Positions 44,303 to 52,242 of a stretch of DNA of 58,592 bases are shown in pieces; positions within the stretch are counted from its first letter, which is position 1; each line of letters starts with the position of its first letter. The notes under the pieces are model-generated. The model had not been told where the DNA came from and did no database searches. It was given only the letters and a program-made list of their open reading frames with translations. The DNA is from Planctomycetes bacterium GWF2_41_51 (lineage in GTDB: Bacteria > Planctomycetota > Phycisphaerae > Sedimentisphaerales > UBA12454), in NCBI GenBank assembly GCA_001825665.1, contig MHXZ01000069.1, forward strand, positions 1-58,592. Reading direction: 5' to 3'. A program made the position numbers and the translations under genes.

Positions 44303-44609
44303 TGCAAAAACCTTTCAGTGCTCAAAAATCAACTTTTACGTTTTATAAAATGTAAAACATATTCCGATAATCGTCAACTGTTTTTTTAATTTTTTTTTAA
44401 AGTTTTTTAAAGTTTCTTGAGTATTTGGAGTCTTTGAAAATTTATCTTATTCTTTATGTGAAGGAGAAGCGGTTGGCGGCGATTAAATGCCCCGCTTTGC
44501 TTTGTAGAGTATGAATAATAATGGTTTTTTTCGGACTTTTGTAATTTAAAAGTTAAAATAGATAAACTTTGAAGTTGCACAATATTACTGCAATCTACTT
44601 TTATATCAA
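44303..44609. promoter_or_regulatory. Divergent regulatory gap between the MerR-like and GGDEF genes
   Basis: The gap holds the MerR-like promoter and 24-bp palindrome (listed separately), T-rich tracts at about 44380-44420 and a small inverted repeat AAGCGG (44467-44472)/CCGCTT (44492-44497). No gene is seen. The promoter of the diguanylate cyclase is not evident by eye. Confidence 0.45.
44334..44377 (-). promoter_or_regulatory. Promoter with 24-bp near-perfect palindromic operator
   Basis: On the minus strand TTGACG (44377-44372), a 17-bp spacer and TACATT (44354-44349) form a promoter for the MerR-like gene. A 24-bp palindrome spans 44334-44357, TTTTACGTTTTA plus TAAAATGTAAAA, with a single mismatched pair, overlapping the -10 box and the transcription start. 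This is a good candidate operator, probably for the encoded regulator. Confidence 0.6.
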
Positions 44610-45653
44610 ATGGAATATAAAAACATGAAAGATACTAAAATCCTTGATGCTATAACTCCTTTGGCACAGCAGCTCAATTGCCTTGATATACAGCAAATCG
44701 GCAGAATTTGCGTTGAACAGCTTCCCAGGTTAATCAACGCACGCTTTGTTTCGCTGTATATTCTCGACCAATCGAGCGATATGCTGCATCTTGAATGCCA
44801 TAATCATACATGGCTTATCAATAATATTGTATCTCTGAACCAGGCAAATATGTCACCAATGATAACCGCAGTCCGCAGTAAAGAACTGATCATAGTAAAG
44901 AACACATCTGTTGAAACCGAAAGATATACTTGCAGGTTTACACATAATTATTGTACACCTACCTGTATTATCGCCCCGCTTATATCAAACAACAGAGTGG
45001 TTGGGGTACTAAATCTGGCTGACAAGATTAATGCTGATGAATTTTCGAGAGATGACATCGCAGTTATTGAATTATTCAGGTATTTAATTGGTGCCTCAAT
45101 CGGCAACATCACACTTTTTCAAAAATCGCAGGTACTGGCACGCACAGACGGCTTGACAGGTCTTGTAAACTATCGGACGTTTTACGAGGTTCTTGAAACT
45201 GAACTGCGGAGATGTCAGCGTTACGGCGGACAACTGTCTGCGATAATGATTGATATTGATAACTTGAAAACTATCAATGACACATACGGCCATCGTGCAG
45301 GAGACGCAGCAATCAAAAAAGTCAGTACGAGGATTGCTTCGTGTATTCGCAAGATAGACATCGCAGCGCGTTATGGCGGTGATGAATTTGCGATTATCCT
45401 GCCGAGCACGCCGATTTCGGAGGCATCTGCGGTTGCAGAGAGAATAGTTAAAGAAGTATCGGCAACTGCGATTACATGGGAGCGGAACAAAATTCAGCTT
45501 TCAGTAAGTATCGGAGTAGGCCAATTCGACAGCGATATGACACCTGACGAAATAACCCGCTTCAGCGACAGCGCCCTTTACGCAGCCAAACAGGCAGGCA
45601 AAAACACATTCCGAATATTCGATTTATCCAAAGCCGGAACAAACGCAAACTAA
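44610..45653 (+). CDS. GAF-GGDEF diguanylate cyclase
   Basis: This 347-residue protein has an N-terminal GAF sensor (about 20-175) and a GGDEF domain (about 178-345). The active site RYGGDEFAIILPSTP (GGDEF 256-260) is intact, and an RxxD inhibitory site, RKID (247-250), lies 5 residues before it, so product feedback is expected. It should make cyclic di-GMP in response to a small ligand or redox cue. There is no membrane helix. It is divergent from the flagellar sigma group, so it may link c-di-GMP to motility. Confidence 0.92.
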   Translation: MEYKNMKDTKILDAITPLAQQLNCLDIQQIGRICVEQLPRLINARFVSLYILDQSSDMLHLECHNHTWLINNIVSLNQANMSPMITAVRSKELIIVKNTSVETERYTCRFTHNYCTPTCIIAPLISNNRVVGVLNLADKINADEFSRDDIAVIELFRYLIGASIGNITLFQKSQVLARTDGLTGLVNYRTFYEVLETELRRCQRYGGQLSAIMIDIDNLKTINDTYGHRAGDAAIKKVSTRIASCIRKIDIAARYGGDEFAIILPSTPISEASAVAERIVKEVSATAITWERNKIQLSVSIGVGQFDSDMTPDEITRFSDSALYAAKQAGKNTFRIFDLSKAGTNAN

Positions 45654-45689
45654 TCGAATATTCTTATCGAAAATCTATCGGCTGCCTTG

Positions 45690-45703
45690 TATAATAGTGC
45701 TTA
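45690..45703 (+). promoter_or_regulatory. Minus-10 box with probable leaderless start for rarA
   Basis: TATAAT (45690-45695) ends 8 nt before the rarA ATG at 45704, so transcription would start at or next to the ATG. No Shine-Dalgarno is present. A good -35 is not seen. Confidence 0.45.
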
Positions 45704-47062
45704 ATGGCACTTAAAGGCAAAAATGATTCTCTTTTTTCTGAGGTTGAAAAGGCTCAACTTCAATCTAACGCTCCCCTTGCGGCAAGGATGCGGCCGCGCA
45801 ATCTTGATGAATTCGCAGGGCAGAAAGAATTTATCGGACAAGGTAAACTGCTTCGCCGAATGCTTTATGCCGGTTCGCTGAGCAGTCTCATCTTTTTTGG
45901 TCCGCCGGGGACGGGGAAAACCTCGCTTGCAACGATAATCGCCGGTCTTGTAAATGCCAGATTTCATTATTTAAGCGCCCCTGCCGCCTCGGTTGCGGAC
46001 ATCCGGTCGGTAATCGGGAAAGCAAAAGACACGATTTTAACGGGCGGCCCGAGAACCGTCCTTTTCATAGATGAAATTCATCGGTTCAACCGTGCCCAGC
46101 AGGATGTCCTTTTGGATGATGTTGAAACAGGAATAATCATTTTAATCGGCGCAACTACAGAAAATCCATATTTTGCGATAAATTCACCACTTATTTCCCG
46201 AAGCACAGTTTTCGAATTCAAGGCGATTGAGAAAAATGACATTGTGGAACTGTTAAAAAGAGCGATAAAGGACAGCAAAAGAGGTTTCGGCAGTTTAGAT
46301 GTCCGCGCAGCCGAAGATGCACTTGAATATATAGCGATCATGAGCGACGGCGATGCCCGAAAGGCACTTACAGCACTTGAAGTAGGCATTATGTCGCAGA
46401 AAAATACCGGAGCACAAACAATAAAATTCGATATCGAAGTCGCAAAAGAGTCAATTCAGCAGAAAGCTATCGTTTTCGACCCTACCGGCGATACGCATTA
46501 CGACCTTGCAAGCGCATTACAAAAAAGTATGAGAGGTTCGGACCCGGATGCGACTGTTTACTGGCTGGCAAGACTCATAGCAGGCGGTCAAGACCCCCGT
46601 TTTATCGCGCGGCGAATCGCTGTTTGTGCCGCTGAAGACGTGGGCAACGCAGACCCTATTGCAACAGTTTTGGCGGCAGCGGCTGTCCAGATTTCAGAGT
46701 TTGTTGGATTTCCGGAAGCACAGCTTCCACTGGCACAGGCGGCAATTTATATCGCATGCGCTCCCAAGTCAAACGCTTCAGCAAAGGCAATATGGTCTGC
46801 CATGAGCGATGTTAAGAGCAAACGAACTGTGCCGGTACCCAAACATCTGAAAGATTCACATTACGCCGGTGCTAAAAAACAAGGTTACGGCACAGAATAT
46901 AAATATCCTCACGATTGGCCGGAGGGATACGCACCCCAGGAATATCTACCTGAAAAAGGAGTAAAATATTTTACTCCAACCGGTCGGGGGCGGGAAAAAA
47001 ATATGAAGGAATATTTGCAAAAACTTGAAAATCTGTTAAAACAGGGAAAGTCTGTACAATGA
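45704..47062 (+). CDS. rarA: Replication-associated recombination protein RarA/MgsA
   Basis: This 452-residue AAA+ ATPase starts APLAARMRPRNLDEFAGQ and has Walker A GPPGTGKT (66-73), Walker B FIDEIHRFN and sensor GATTENPYF. The C-terminal half, FDPTGDTHYDLASALQKSMRGSDPDATVYWLARLI, is the MgsA tetramerisation domain. It acts at stalled replication forks. It is followed 24 nt later by the folate enzyme gene. Confidence 0.95.
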   Translation: MALKGKNDSLFSEVEKAQLQSNAPLAARMRPRNLDEFAGQKEFIGQGKLLRRMLYAGSLSSLIFFGPPGTGKTSLATIIAGLVNARFHYLSAPAASVADIRSVIGKAKDTILTGGPRTVLFIDEIHRFNRAQQDVLLDDVETGIIILIGATTENPYFAINSPLISRSTVFEFKAIEKNDIVELLKRAIKDSKRGFGSLDVRAAEDALEYIAIMSDGDARKALTALEVGIMSQKNTGAQTIKFDIEVAKESIQQKAIVFDPTGDTHYDLASALQKSMRGSDPDATVYWLARLIAGGQDPRFIARRIAVCAAEDVGNADPIATVLAAAAVQISEFVGFPEAQLPLAQAAIYIACAPKSNASAKAIWSAMSDVKSKRTVPVPKHLKDSHYAGAKKQGYGTEYKYPHDWPEGYAPQEYLPEKGVKYFTPTGRGREKNMKEYLQKLENLLKQGKSVQ

Positions 47063-47086
47063 AAAAATCCAACGGAGGGATATTTA

Positions 47087-47659
47087 ATGGACAAACAGCG
47101 GCTTCGTCAACAGATTAGAACTCAGCTTAAGGCTATTACTCCGCAGCAGCGGATTGATATGAGTCACAAGGCTTGCAAGAACCTTGTGGATACTCCTGAG
47201 TTTCGCGATGCCAATACGGTTATGGCTTTTCTATCTATGCCCCACGAGATTGAAACGGCACCATTTATTCTCTACGCCTGGCAGCACAACAAGACCGTCG
47301 CGGTTCCAAAAATTTCATGGCAGCAGCGGCATATGATTGCGGTTGTGATTAATTCTCTCGAAACGGGCATCGCCACAGAAGCGGGCGGACTGAGAAATCC
47401 TGTTACAGGTATTCCTGTTCCTATCGAGGATATCGACCTTGTAGTAACGCCGGGACTTGCTTTCGACAGTAAAGGCAACCGGCTCGGCCGAGGCGGTTCA
47501 TATTATGATAGATTTTTCAGCAACGAAAAACTTCGGGCAGTCAAATGCGCTTTCGCGTTCTCAGAGCAAATAGTGGATGATGTACCAATCACAGATAGCG
47601 ACCGCTCTGTGGATATGATTGTTACTGAAAAGGGAGTTATACATTTTAGTAAAAAATAG
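47087..47659 (+). CDS. 5-formyltetrahydrofolate cyclo-ligase
   Basis: This 190-residue enzyme converts 5-formyl-THF to 5,10-methenyl-THF with ATP. MDKQRLRQQIRTQLKAI at the start and the C-terminal DLVVTPGLAFDSKGNRLGRGGSYYDRFF (the GxxLGxGxxYYDR motif) identify it. GGAGG lies 9 nt before the ATG. It is placed between rarA and an L,D-transpeptidase gene. Confidence 0.93.
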   Translation: MDKQRLRQQIRTQLKAITPQQRIDMSHKACKNLVDTPEFRDANTVMAFLSMPHEIETAPFILYAWQHNKTVAVPKISWQQRHMIAVVINSLETGIATEAGGLRNPVTGIPVPIEDIDLVVTPGLAFDSKGNRLGRGGSYYDRFFSNEKLRAVKCAFAFSEQIVDDVPITDSDRSVDMIVTEKGVIHFSKK

Positions 47660-47707
47660 TTAGTTTAGTCTCCCGCATGGAGGCACATTAAAAAAAGGAT
47701 TTTAAAA

Positions 47708-48736
47708 ATGGCAGTTTCTGGTTACGGCAATAATAAAAATAAAGTTATAGTTTACTACATAGTTATTGGTTTGGTCATCGTCGCGGCGGGAATATTTATT
47801 TTCTACCGCCCAAAGAAAAATAAAACCGAAGACCAAATTCAATCACCTGCAACCCCACCCGCTGCACAGCAGTATCAGCAGCCATCCGGACAGACAACTC
47901 ATCCGACGGCCGTACAAAATACCGCCCAAAACACAACGGATACAACCAATGCGATTACGCCTCCTGTCAATTCAACAAATCCGCGAGTTGCGGCTATGCT
48001 GACTGATGCACAGAACTGTATAAATGATGGAAAAATCATTGCTGCACGAAATACACTGAACGATGCTTTGAATATGTCAATGGATCCATCCACAAGAGAA
48101 GTTGTGAAAAAATTGATGGCGAACCTTGCAAATGAATGGCTTTTTACAAGAGTAATTCAACTCGGCGATGATTTGTGTACAAGCTACAAAGTACAATCAG
48201 GCGATATGCTTTCATCGATTGCCGCTAAACATAAAGTGCCTTATCAATTACTTATGAAAATAAATAACATTCCAAGCGAAAGAGCACTTCGCTCCGGGCA
48301 GGTAATTAAAGTCATTAATGGGCCTTTTCACGTCATAGTCTATAAGTCTGCTTTCATAATGGATCTATATCTTCAAAATATTTATGTTAAAAGCTACAAA
48401 ATAGGCATCGGCAAAGAAGAACACGAGACACCGGTAGGATTGTGGCGTGCCAAAATGGGCGGCAAAATGATTAAGCCGACATGGACTGACCCGGACACAG
48501 GAAAAACATATCACGCTGACGACCCGGATTATCCATTAGGCTCAGGCTGGATTGCACTGGAAGGCATTGACAGCAGAACTCGCGGCATTCAGGGAATTGC
48601 GATTCACGGAACCAATGAGGAAGATACAATCGGGACAAAAAGTTCACGCGGCTGTATGCGGCTTTATAACGGCGAATTGACGGAAGTTTATGATTTGCTC
48701 GAGCCGGGTCAGACGGAGCTTCGCGTAGTCGAATAG
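47708..48736 (+). CDS. LysM-L,D-transpeptidase, membrane-anchored
   Basis: This 342-residue envelope enzyme has one N-terminal helix (about 13-34), a Gln/Thr/Pro-rich linker (about 40-95), a helical segment, a LysM domain (about 156-202, YKVQSGDMLSSIAAKHKVPY) and a YkuD catalytic domain (about 206-342). The active site GIAIHGTNEE...TKSSRGCMRLYN has the His and Cys of the family. It should form 3-3 crosslinks or anchor proteins on peptidoglycan. AAGGA precedes ATG 47708. Confidence 0.93.
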   Translation: MAVSGYGNNKNKVIVYYIVIGLVIVAAGIFIFYRPKKNKTEDQIQSPATPPAAQQYQQPSGQTTHPTAVQNTAQNTTDTTNAITPPVNSTNPRVAAMLTDAQNCINDGKIIAARNTLNDALNMSMDPSTREVVKKLMANLANEWLFTRVIQLGDDLCTSYKVQSGDMLSSIAAKHKVPYQLLMKINNIPSERALRSGQVIKVINGPFHVIVYKSAFIMDLYLQNIYVKSYKIGIGKEEHETPVGLWRAKMGGKMIKPTWTDPDTGKTYHADDPDYPLGSGWIALEGIDSRTRGIQGIAIHGTNEEDTIGTKSSRGCMRLYNGELTEVYDLLEPGQTELRVVE

Positions 48737-48753
48737 CTTAACATTTTCCCCTA

Positions 48754-48768
48754 TTGACTTTAAGTCAA
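48754..48768. promoter_or_regulatory. Perfect palindrome upstream of the P-type ATPase
   Basis: TTGACTTTAAGTCAA is a perfect 7+1+7 palindrome. Its left half is a good -35 (TTGACT), with only a weak TATCTC 17 bp on, so it could be an operator over the promoter of the ATPase at 48815. Confidence 0.4.
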
Positions 48769-48814
48769 CCGGTTAGTATCTCTATAGATTACTTGAAAAT
48801 ATTGCGGAGATACT

Positions 48815-51499
48815 ATGGAAAAATGGTGGCGCAAGGGAATCGCTGATGCGGCGGCATTACTTGAGACTAACCTCGAAAGAGGTTTGACTTCGCAGCAAGT
48901 CAGGGAAAGAAAGCATAAGTTCGGCTTAAATCAACTGACCGAACATAAAACCAATTTTGCGCTTTCGATTTTTTTAGACCAATTCAAAAATTTCATTATT
49001 TGGGTACTTATCGGCGCAGCTCTGGTCAGCGGGCTTTTAAAAGAGTGGGTCGATGCAGTCGCAATCATAGTAATTGTAATCCTGAACGCATTTCTCGGAT
49101 TTATACAGGAATATCGTGCGGAAAAATCGCTCGCTGCTTTAAAAAAATTATCAAGTCCTGTATCGAAAACGATTCGAGATGGGAACCATCAGGCGATTCC
49201 ATCGAATCAGTTATTACCCGGCGATATAATTGAAGTTGAGGCAGGCGACAACGTACCGGCAGACTGCCGGATTTCCTGGGTTACATCTAATTTTTCCGTC
49301 ACTGAAGCGGGACTTACCGGTGAATCAACTGCCGTTATTAAAAACTCTGATGTAATTGATAAAGAAGATGTTTCTCTGGGCGACAGAAAGAATATGATTT
49401 TTGCGGGAACTTACGCGGCAACAGGAAAGGCAAAAGCAATTGTAGTCGAGACCGCAATGAAAACCGAACTCGGTAAAATAGCGGGTATGATTCAGGGAAT
49501 TGAAAAAGAAACCACTCCGCTGCAAAAGAAACTTCAGGAGTTCGGAAGATGGATCGTATATTTAGCTCTTGCGCTCGTTTCGATTGTTTTTATTCTCGAA
49601 TGGCTCAGAGGCGGAAAACTCGTTGATATATTTTTAATATCTGTGAGTCTGGCAGTTGCGGCAATTCCTGAAGGATTGCCCGCGGTGGTAACAATTGCGC
49701 TTGCATTGGGGGTGCAGAGGATGGTCGCAAAAAACGCAATTATCCGCAAACTTCCGGCAGTCGAGACGCTCGGCAGCGCTACTGTAATATGCTCGGATAA
49801 AACCGGTACGCTCACCAGAAACGAAATGACGGTGCAGGCTGTTTACGCAGGCGAAAAGATATTTCGAGTAACAGGGACAGGTTACTCGCCTGTCGGCCAT
49901 TTTCTTTTTAATGAAAAAACAATCAAACCTGACGAATTTCCGGAACTTATTAATCTTTTAAACAACCTCGTTTTGTGCAACGGCGCAAAGCTTGTAATTG
50001 AAAATGATATGCACAAAATTATCGGCGACCCTACAGAAGGTTCACTTTTGACGGCGGCAGCAAAAGCGGGAATCACGAAAGATAAAAAAGAAAAGGAATT
50101 TGAATTTATCGACGAACTTCCATTTGATTCGAGCAGAAAGAAAATGACCGTCATTCGCAGGAGCGGAGATAAAGTAATCGCGTTCATCAAAGGCGCTCCG
50201 GATGTAATACTTGCTGACTGCATTGATTTGACTGATGAACAAAAAGAAGAGATTCTCAAAATAAATAATGATTTTACTGATTCGGCAATGCGTGTGCTTG
50301 CGGCGGCATATAAAAATCTTGATAGTGAGAATATGTCCGATATGTCCCCGGAATCTATCGAAAGAGATCTGACGTTTTCGGGGTTGATTGCGATGATAGA
50401 CCCGCCAAGGGAGGAAGCGAAACAAGCAGTCCACGAATGCAAAACTGCAGGCATAAAAACCGTAATGATTACAGGCGATCATAAAAATACAGCAGCAGCA
50501 ATTGCGAAAGAGCTTGGTTTTTTCAAAGCTGATTCAATAGCAGTTACAGGCGAAGAGCTCGATAAAATCAGCGATGAAGAATTGCTAAATAGAATCGAAC
50601 ACATTCCCGTTTATGCACGAGTCGCACCGGAACATAAGCTTAGGATCGTACGTGCGTGGAGAAGCAGAAATGATATTGTGGTAATGACCGGCGATGGCGT
50701 AAACGATGCTCCCGCAGTTAAGGAAGCTGATATCGGCGTAGCGATGGGAATTACGGGCACGGACGTTACGAAAGAAGTTTCGGATATGATTATAACCGAT
50801 GACAACTTCGCATCGATTGTCAACGCGGTCGAACAGGGACGCGGAATATACGACAATATCCGAAAATTCATTCATTATCTTTTATCGTGCAATGCTGGCG
50901 AAATACTTTTGATGTTTATCGCTTCAATAATCGGATTTCCTGTTCCACTGCTGCCGATACATATATTATGGGTTAATATTGTTACGGATGGTTTGCCTGC
51001 ACTTGCGCTGGGCGTTGACCCTTTTGACAAAGACATTATGAATCGTCCCCCGCGAGCAACGAAGGAATCAATAATAACAAAACGCAGAGCTATATTGATT
51101 CTGCTGCAAGGCTTGTTCATTTCAGTGTGCAGCTTATTTGCATTCTGGTTTGTTTATTACATTGAGAAACAAGGTATCGGGGCGGCAAGAAGCGCAGCTT
51201 TCATCGTTCTTGCGTGCAGCCAGTTATTTCATTCATTCAATTGCAGAAATCAGAAAAAATCTTTATTCAAGATTGGTCTGCTTACGAACAAAAATTTGAT
51301 TTTCGCTGTTACAGCTTCGTTTCTGCTTCAAATGATGGTAATTTATACGCCATTCTTTCAAAGGGTCTTTAAAACCGTGCCGCTCGGCCTTTTTGATTGG
51401 GTAATGGTAATTATAATATCGTCGTTTCCGCTATGGGCGATGGAGGCGGTAAAACGGCTGCCGCATTTCAAACGTAATTATACGGATCTCAAAAAATAG
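48815..51499 (+). CDS. Calcium-type cation-transporting P-type ATPase
   Basis: This 894-residue P2A-like pump has the N-terminal cation-ATPase domain (1-60), ten membrane helices, the transport motif AVAAIPEGLPAVVTIALALG in M4, the phosphorylation site CSDKTGTLTRNEMT (Asp about 328), and the hinge MTGDGVNDAPAVKEADIGVAMG near 630. The PEGLP motif fits Ca2+ (or Mn2+) rather than heavy metals. GGAG precedes ATG 48815. It is a stand-alone gene after the L,D-transpeptidase. Confidence 0.93.
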   Translation: MEKWWRKGIADAAALLETNLERGLTSQQVRERKHKFGLNQLTEHKTNFALSIFLDQFKNFIIWVLIGAALVSGLLKEWVDAVAIIVIVILNAFLGFIQEYRAEKSLAALKKLSSPVSKTIRDGNHQAIPSNQLLPGDIIEVEAGDNVPADCRISWVTSNFSVTEAGLTGESTAVIKNSDVIDKEDVSLGDRKNMIFAGTYAATGKAKAIVVETAMKTELGKIAGMIQGIEKETTPLQKKLQEFGRWIVYLALALVSIVFILEWLRGGKLVDIFLISVSLAVAAIPEGLPAVVTIALALGVQRMVAKNAIIRKLPAVETLGSATVICSDKTGTLTRNEMTVQAVYAGEKIFRVTGTGYSPVGHFLFNEKTIKPDEFPELINLLNNLVLCNGAKLVIENDMHKIIGDPTEGSLLTAAAKAGITKDKKEKEFEFIDELPFDSSRKKMTVIRRSGDKVIAFIKGAPDVILADCIDLTDEQKEEILKINNDFTDSAMRVLAAAYKNLDSENMSDMSPESIERDLTFSGLIAMIDPPREEAKQAVHECKTAGIKTVMITGDHKNTAAAIAKELGFFKADSIAVTGEELDKISDEELLNRIEHIPVYARVAPEHKLRIVRAWRSRNDIVVMTGDGVNDAPAVKEADIGVAMGITGTDVTKEVSDMIITDDNFASIVNAVEQGRGIYDNIRKFIHYLLSCNAGEILLMFIASIIGFPVPLLPIHILWVNIVTDGLPALALGVDPFDKDIMNRPPRATKESIITKRRAILILLQGLFISVCSLFAFWFVYYIEKQGIGAARSAAFIVLACSQLFHSFNCRNQKKSLFKIGLLTNKNLIFAVTASFLLQMMVIYTPFFQRVFKTVPLGLFDWVMVIIISSFPLWAMEAVKRLPHFKRNYTDLKK

Positions 51500-51545
51500 T
51501 CGTGCGGTACTCCGCGGCTCCAGTCCCCGCATGGGGGTAAAGCTA
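51500..51545. other. Tandem short hairpins after the ATPase gene
   Basis: GCGG/CCGC (about 51504-51515) and CCCC-GCAT-GGGG (51525-51536) follow the ATPase stop. A similar CTCC-CGCAT-GGAG stem (47670-47682) follows the folate enzyme stop; both follow AAAAAATAGT. They may be weak terminators or a small repeat. Confidence 0.35.
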
Positions 51546-51552
51546 AGCTGGT

Positions 51553-51600
51553 AAATAATTTAGCATACCTCGCAACGCGCGAGTAATAATACCAATTGGT
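51553..51600. repeat. Direct repeat, copy 1, 3' of the small gene
   Basis: This copy contains ACCTCGCAACGCGCGAGTAA and TAATACCAATTGG. A matching stretch with small gaps lies at 51902-51948. The spacing between the copies is about 349 bp, and the small gene is exactly between. Confidence 0.6.
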
Positions 51601-51601
51601 A

Positions 51602-51877
51602 TTAATCGGCTTTCGCTTCACTTTTAGGGAGTTGAAACAGACCATGTCCGCTATCAATCAATTTGCCCTGCCTATGAAGTTCCTGCCAGACTTCGGGAGG
51701 AAATTGATTCGGCGGCCGGATTGCAAAAACGCCTGTATGACCTTTGGAGAACGCGCCGCGTCCAAGCCCTGAATCATCATCGAGAGCGGTAAGTCTAAGA
51801 CGCTTTTTAAACGCCTTCATTGCGCTTTTAAGAATTTCCGGCGTTGGGCCGGGCGTTTGCTGCTCTTGTTCACTCAT
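51602..51877 (-). CDS. Small conserved-looking protein of unknown function
   Basis: This 91-residue, fairly basic protein begins MSEQEQQTPGPTPEILKSAM. It has KKRLRLTALDDDSGLGRGAFS and later FAIRPPNQFPPEVWQELHRQGKL, a pattern I associate with a small family common in planctomycetes (recollection, unconfirmed). ATG 51877 with GGAGG 8 nt upstream is clearly better than the ATG at 51943 without a site. No function is known. It is bracketed by direct repeats. Confidence 0.7.
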   Translation of the reverse strand: MSEQEQQTPGPTPEILKSAMKAFKKRLRLTALDDDSGLGRGAFSKGHTGVFAIRPPNQFPPEVWQELHRQGKLIDSGHGLFQLPKSEAKAD

Positions 51878-51901
51878 AATCAACCTCCCTATACGGAATC
51901 C

Positions 51902-51948
51902 CAAAAAATTTAATAAACCTCGTAACGCGAGTAATAATACCATTGGGA
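51902..51948. repeat. Direct repeat, copy 2, 5' of the small gene
   Basis: ACCTCGTAACGCGAGTAATAA followed by TACCATTGG parallels copy 1 at 51553-51600. It lies upstream of the minus-strand small gene start. Confidence 0.6.
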
Positions 51949-52242
51949 TATTCTATCCCGTAAGTTAAAATTATGCAATTTTATCCTGCCGCGGGCAAAA
52001 GGTATTATTTTTCCTTCAAATAAATGCCGTTGTTCGAATTTCTGATAAGGTTTTGCTCTTATTTTTTGTATATTAATTTGCCCCCTCTTCTGTTTCTACT
52101 TTTTAATTCCCGCCATAGTTTATCCTCGACCTGATCGGGGAGCGGGAATTTTATAGAGAACTATTCTAATGTTTGTATTTTTTTACATGATAATCGCACA
52201 CCATAGAGAATATCCCTCCGGCATCGACACCTTCTGCAATAC
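51949..52242. other. Non-coding gap with large hairpin
   Basis: No gene is seen between the small gene and the LRR-Roc-COR-TIR gene end. The only structure is the hairpin at 52103-52152 described separately. Confidence 0.45.
52103..52152. repeat. Hairpin element AATTCCCGC...GCGGGAATT
   Basis: A perfect 9-bp inverted repeat, AATTCCCGC (52105-52113) and GCGGGAATT (52142-52150), encloses a second stem CCTCGA/TCGGGG (one G-U). It is of the ATTCCCGC...GCGGGAAT class of palindromic repeats and lies about 93 bp beyond the stop of the TIR protein, so it could also help end that transcript. Confidence 0.55.

Noticed and set aside
51601-51943. Longer version of the small gene starting at ATG 51943
   Set aside because: The extra N-terminus runs through the direct repeat and has no ribosome site, while ATG 51877 has GGAGG at good spacing.
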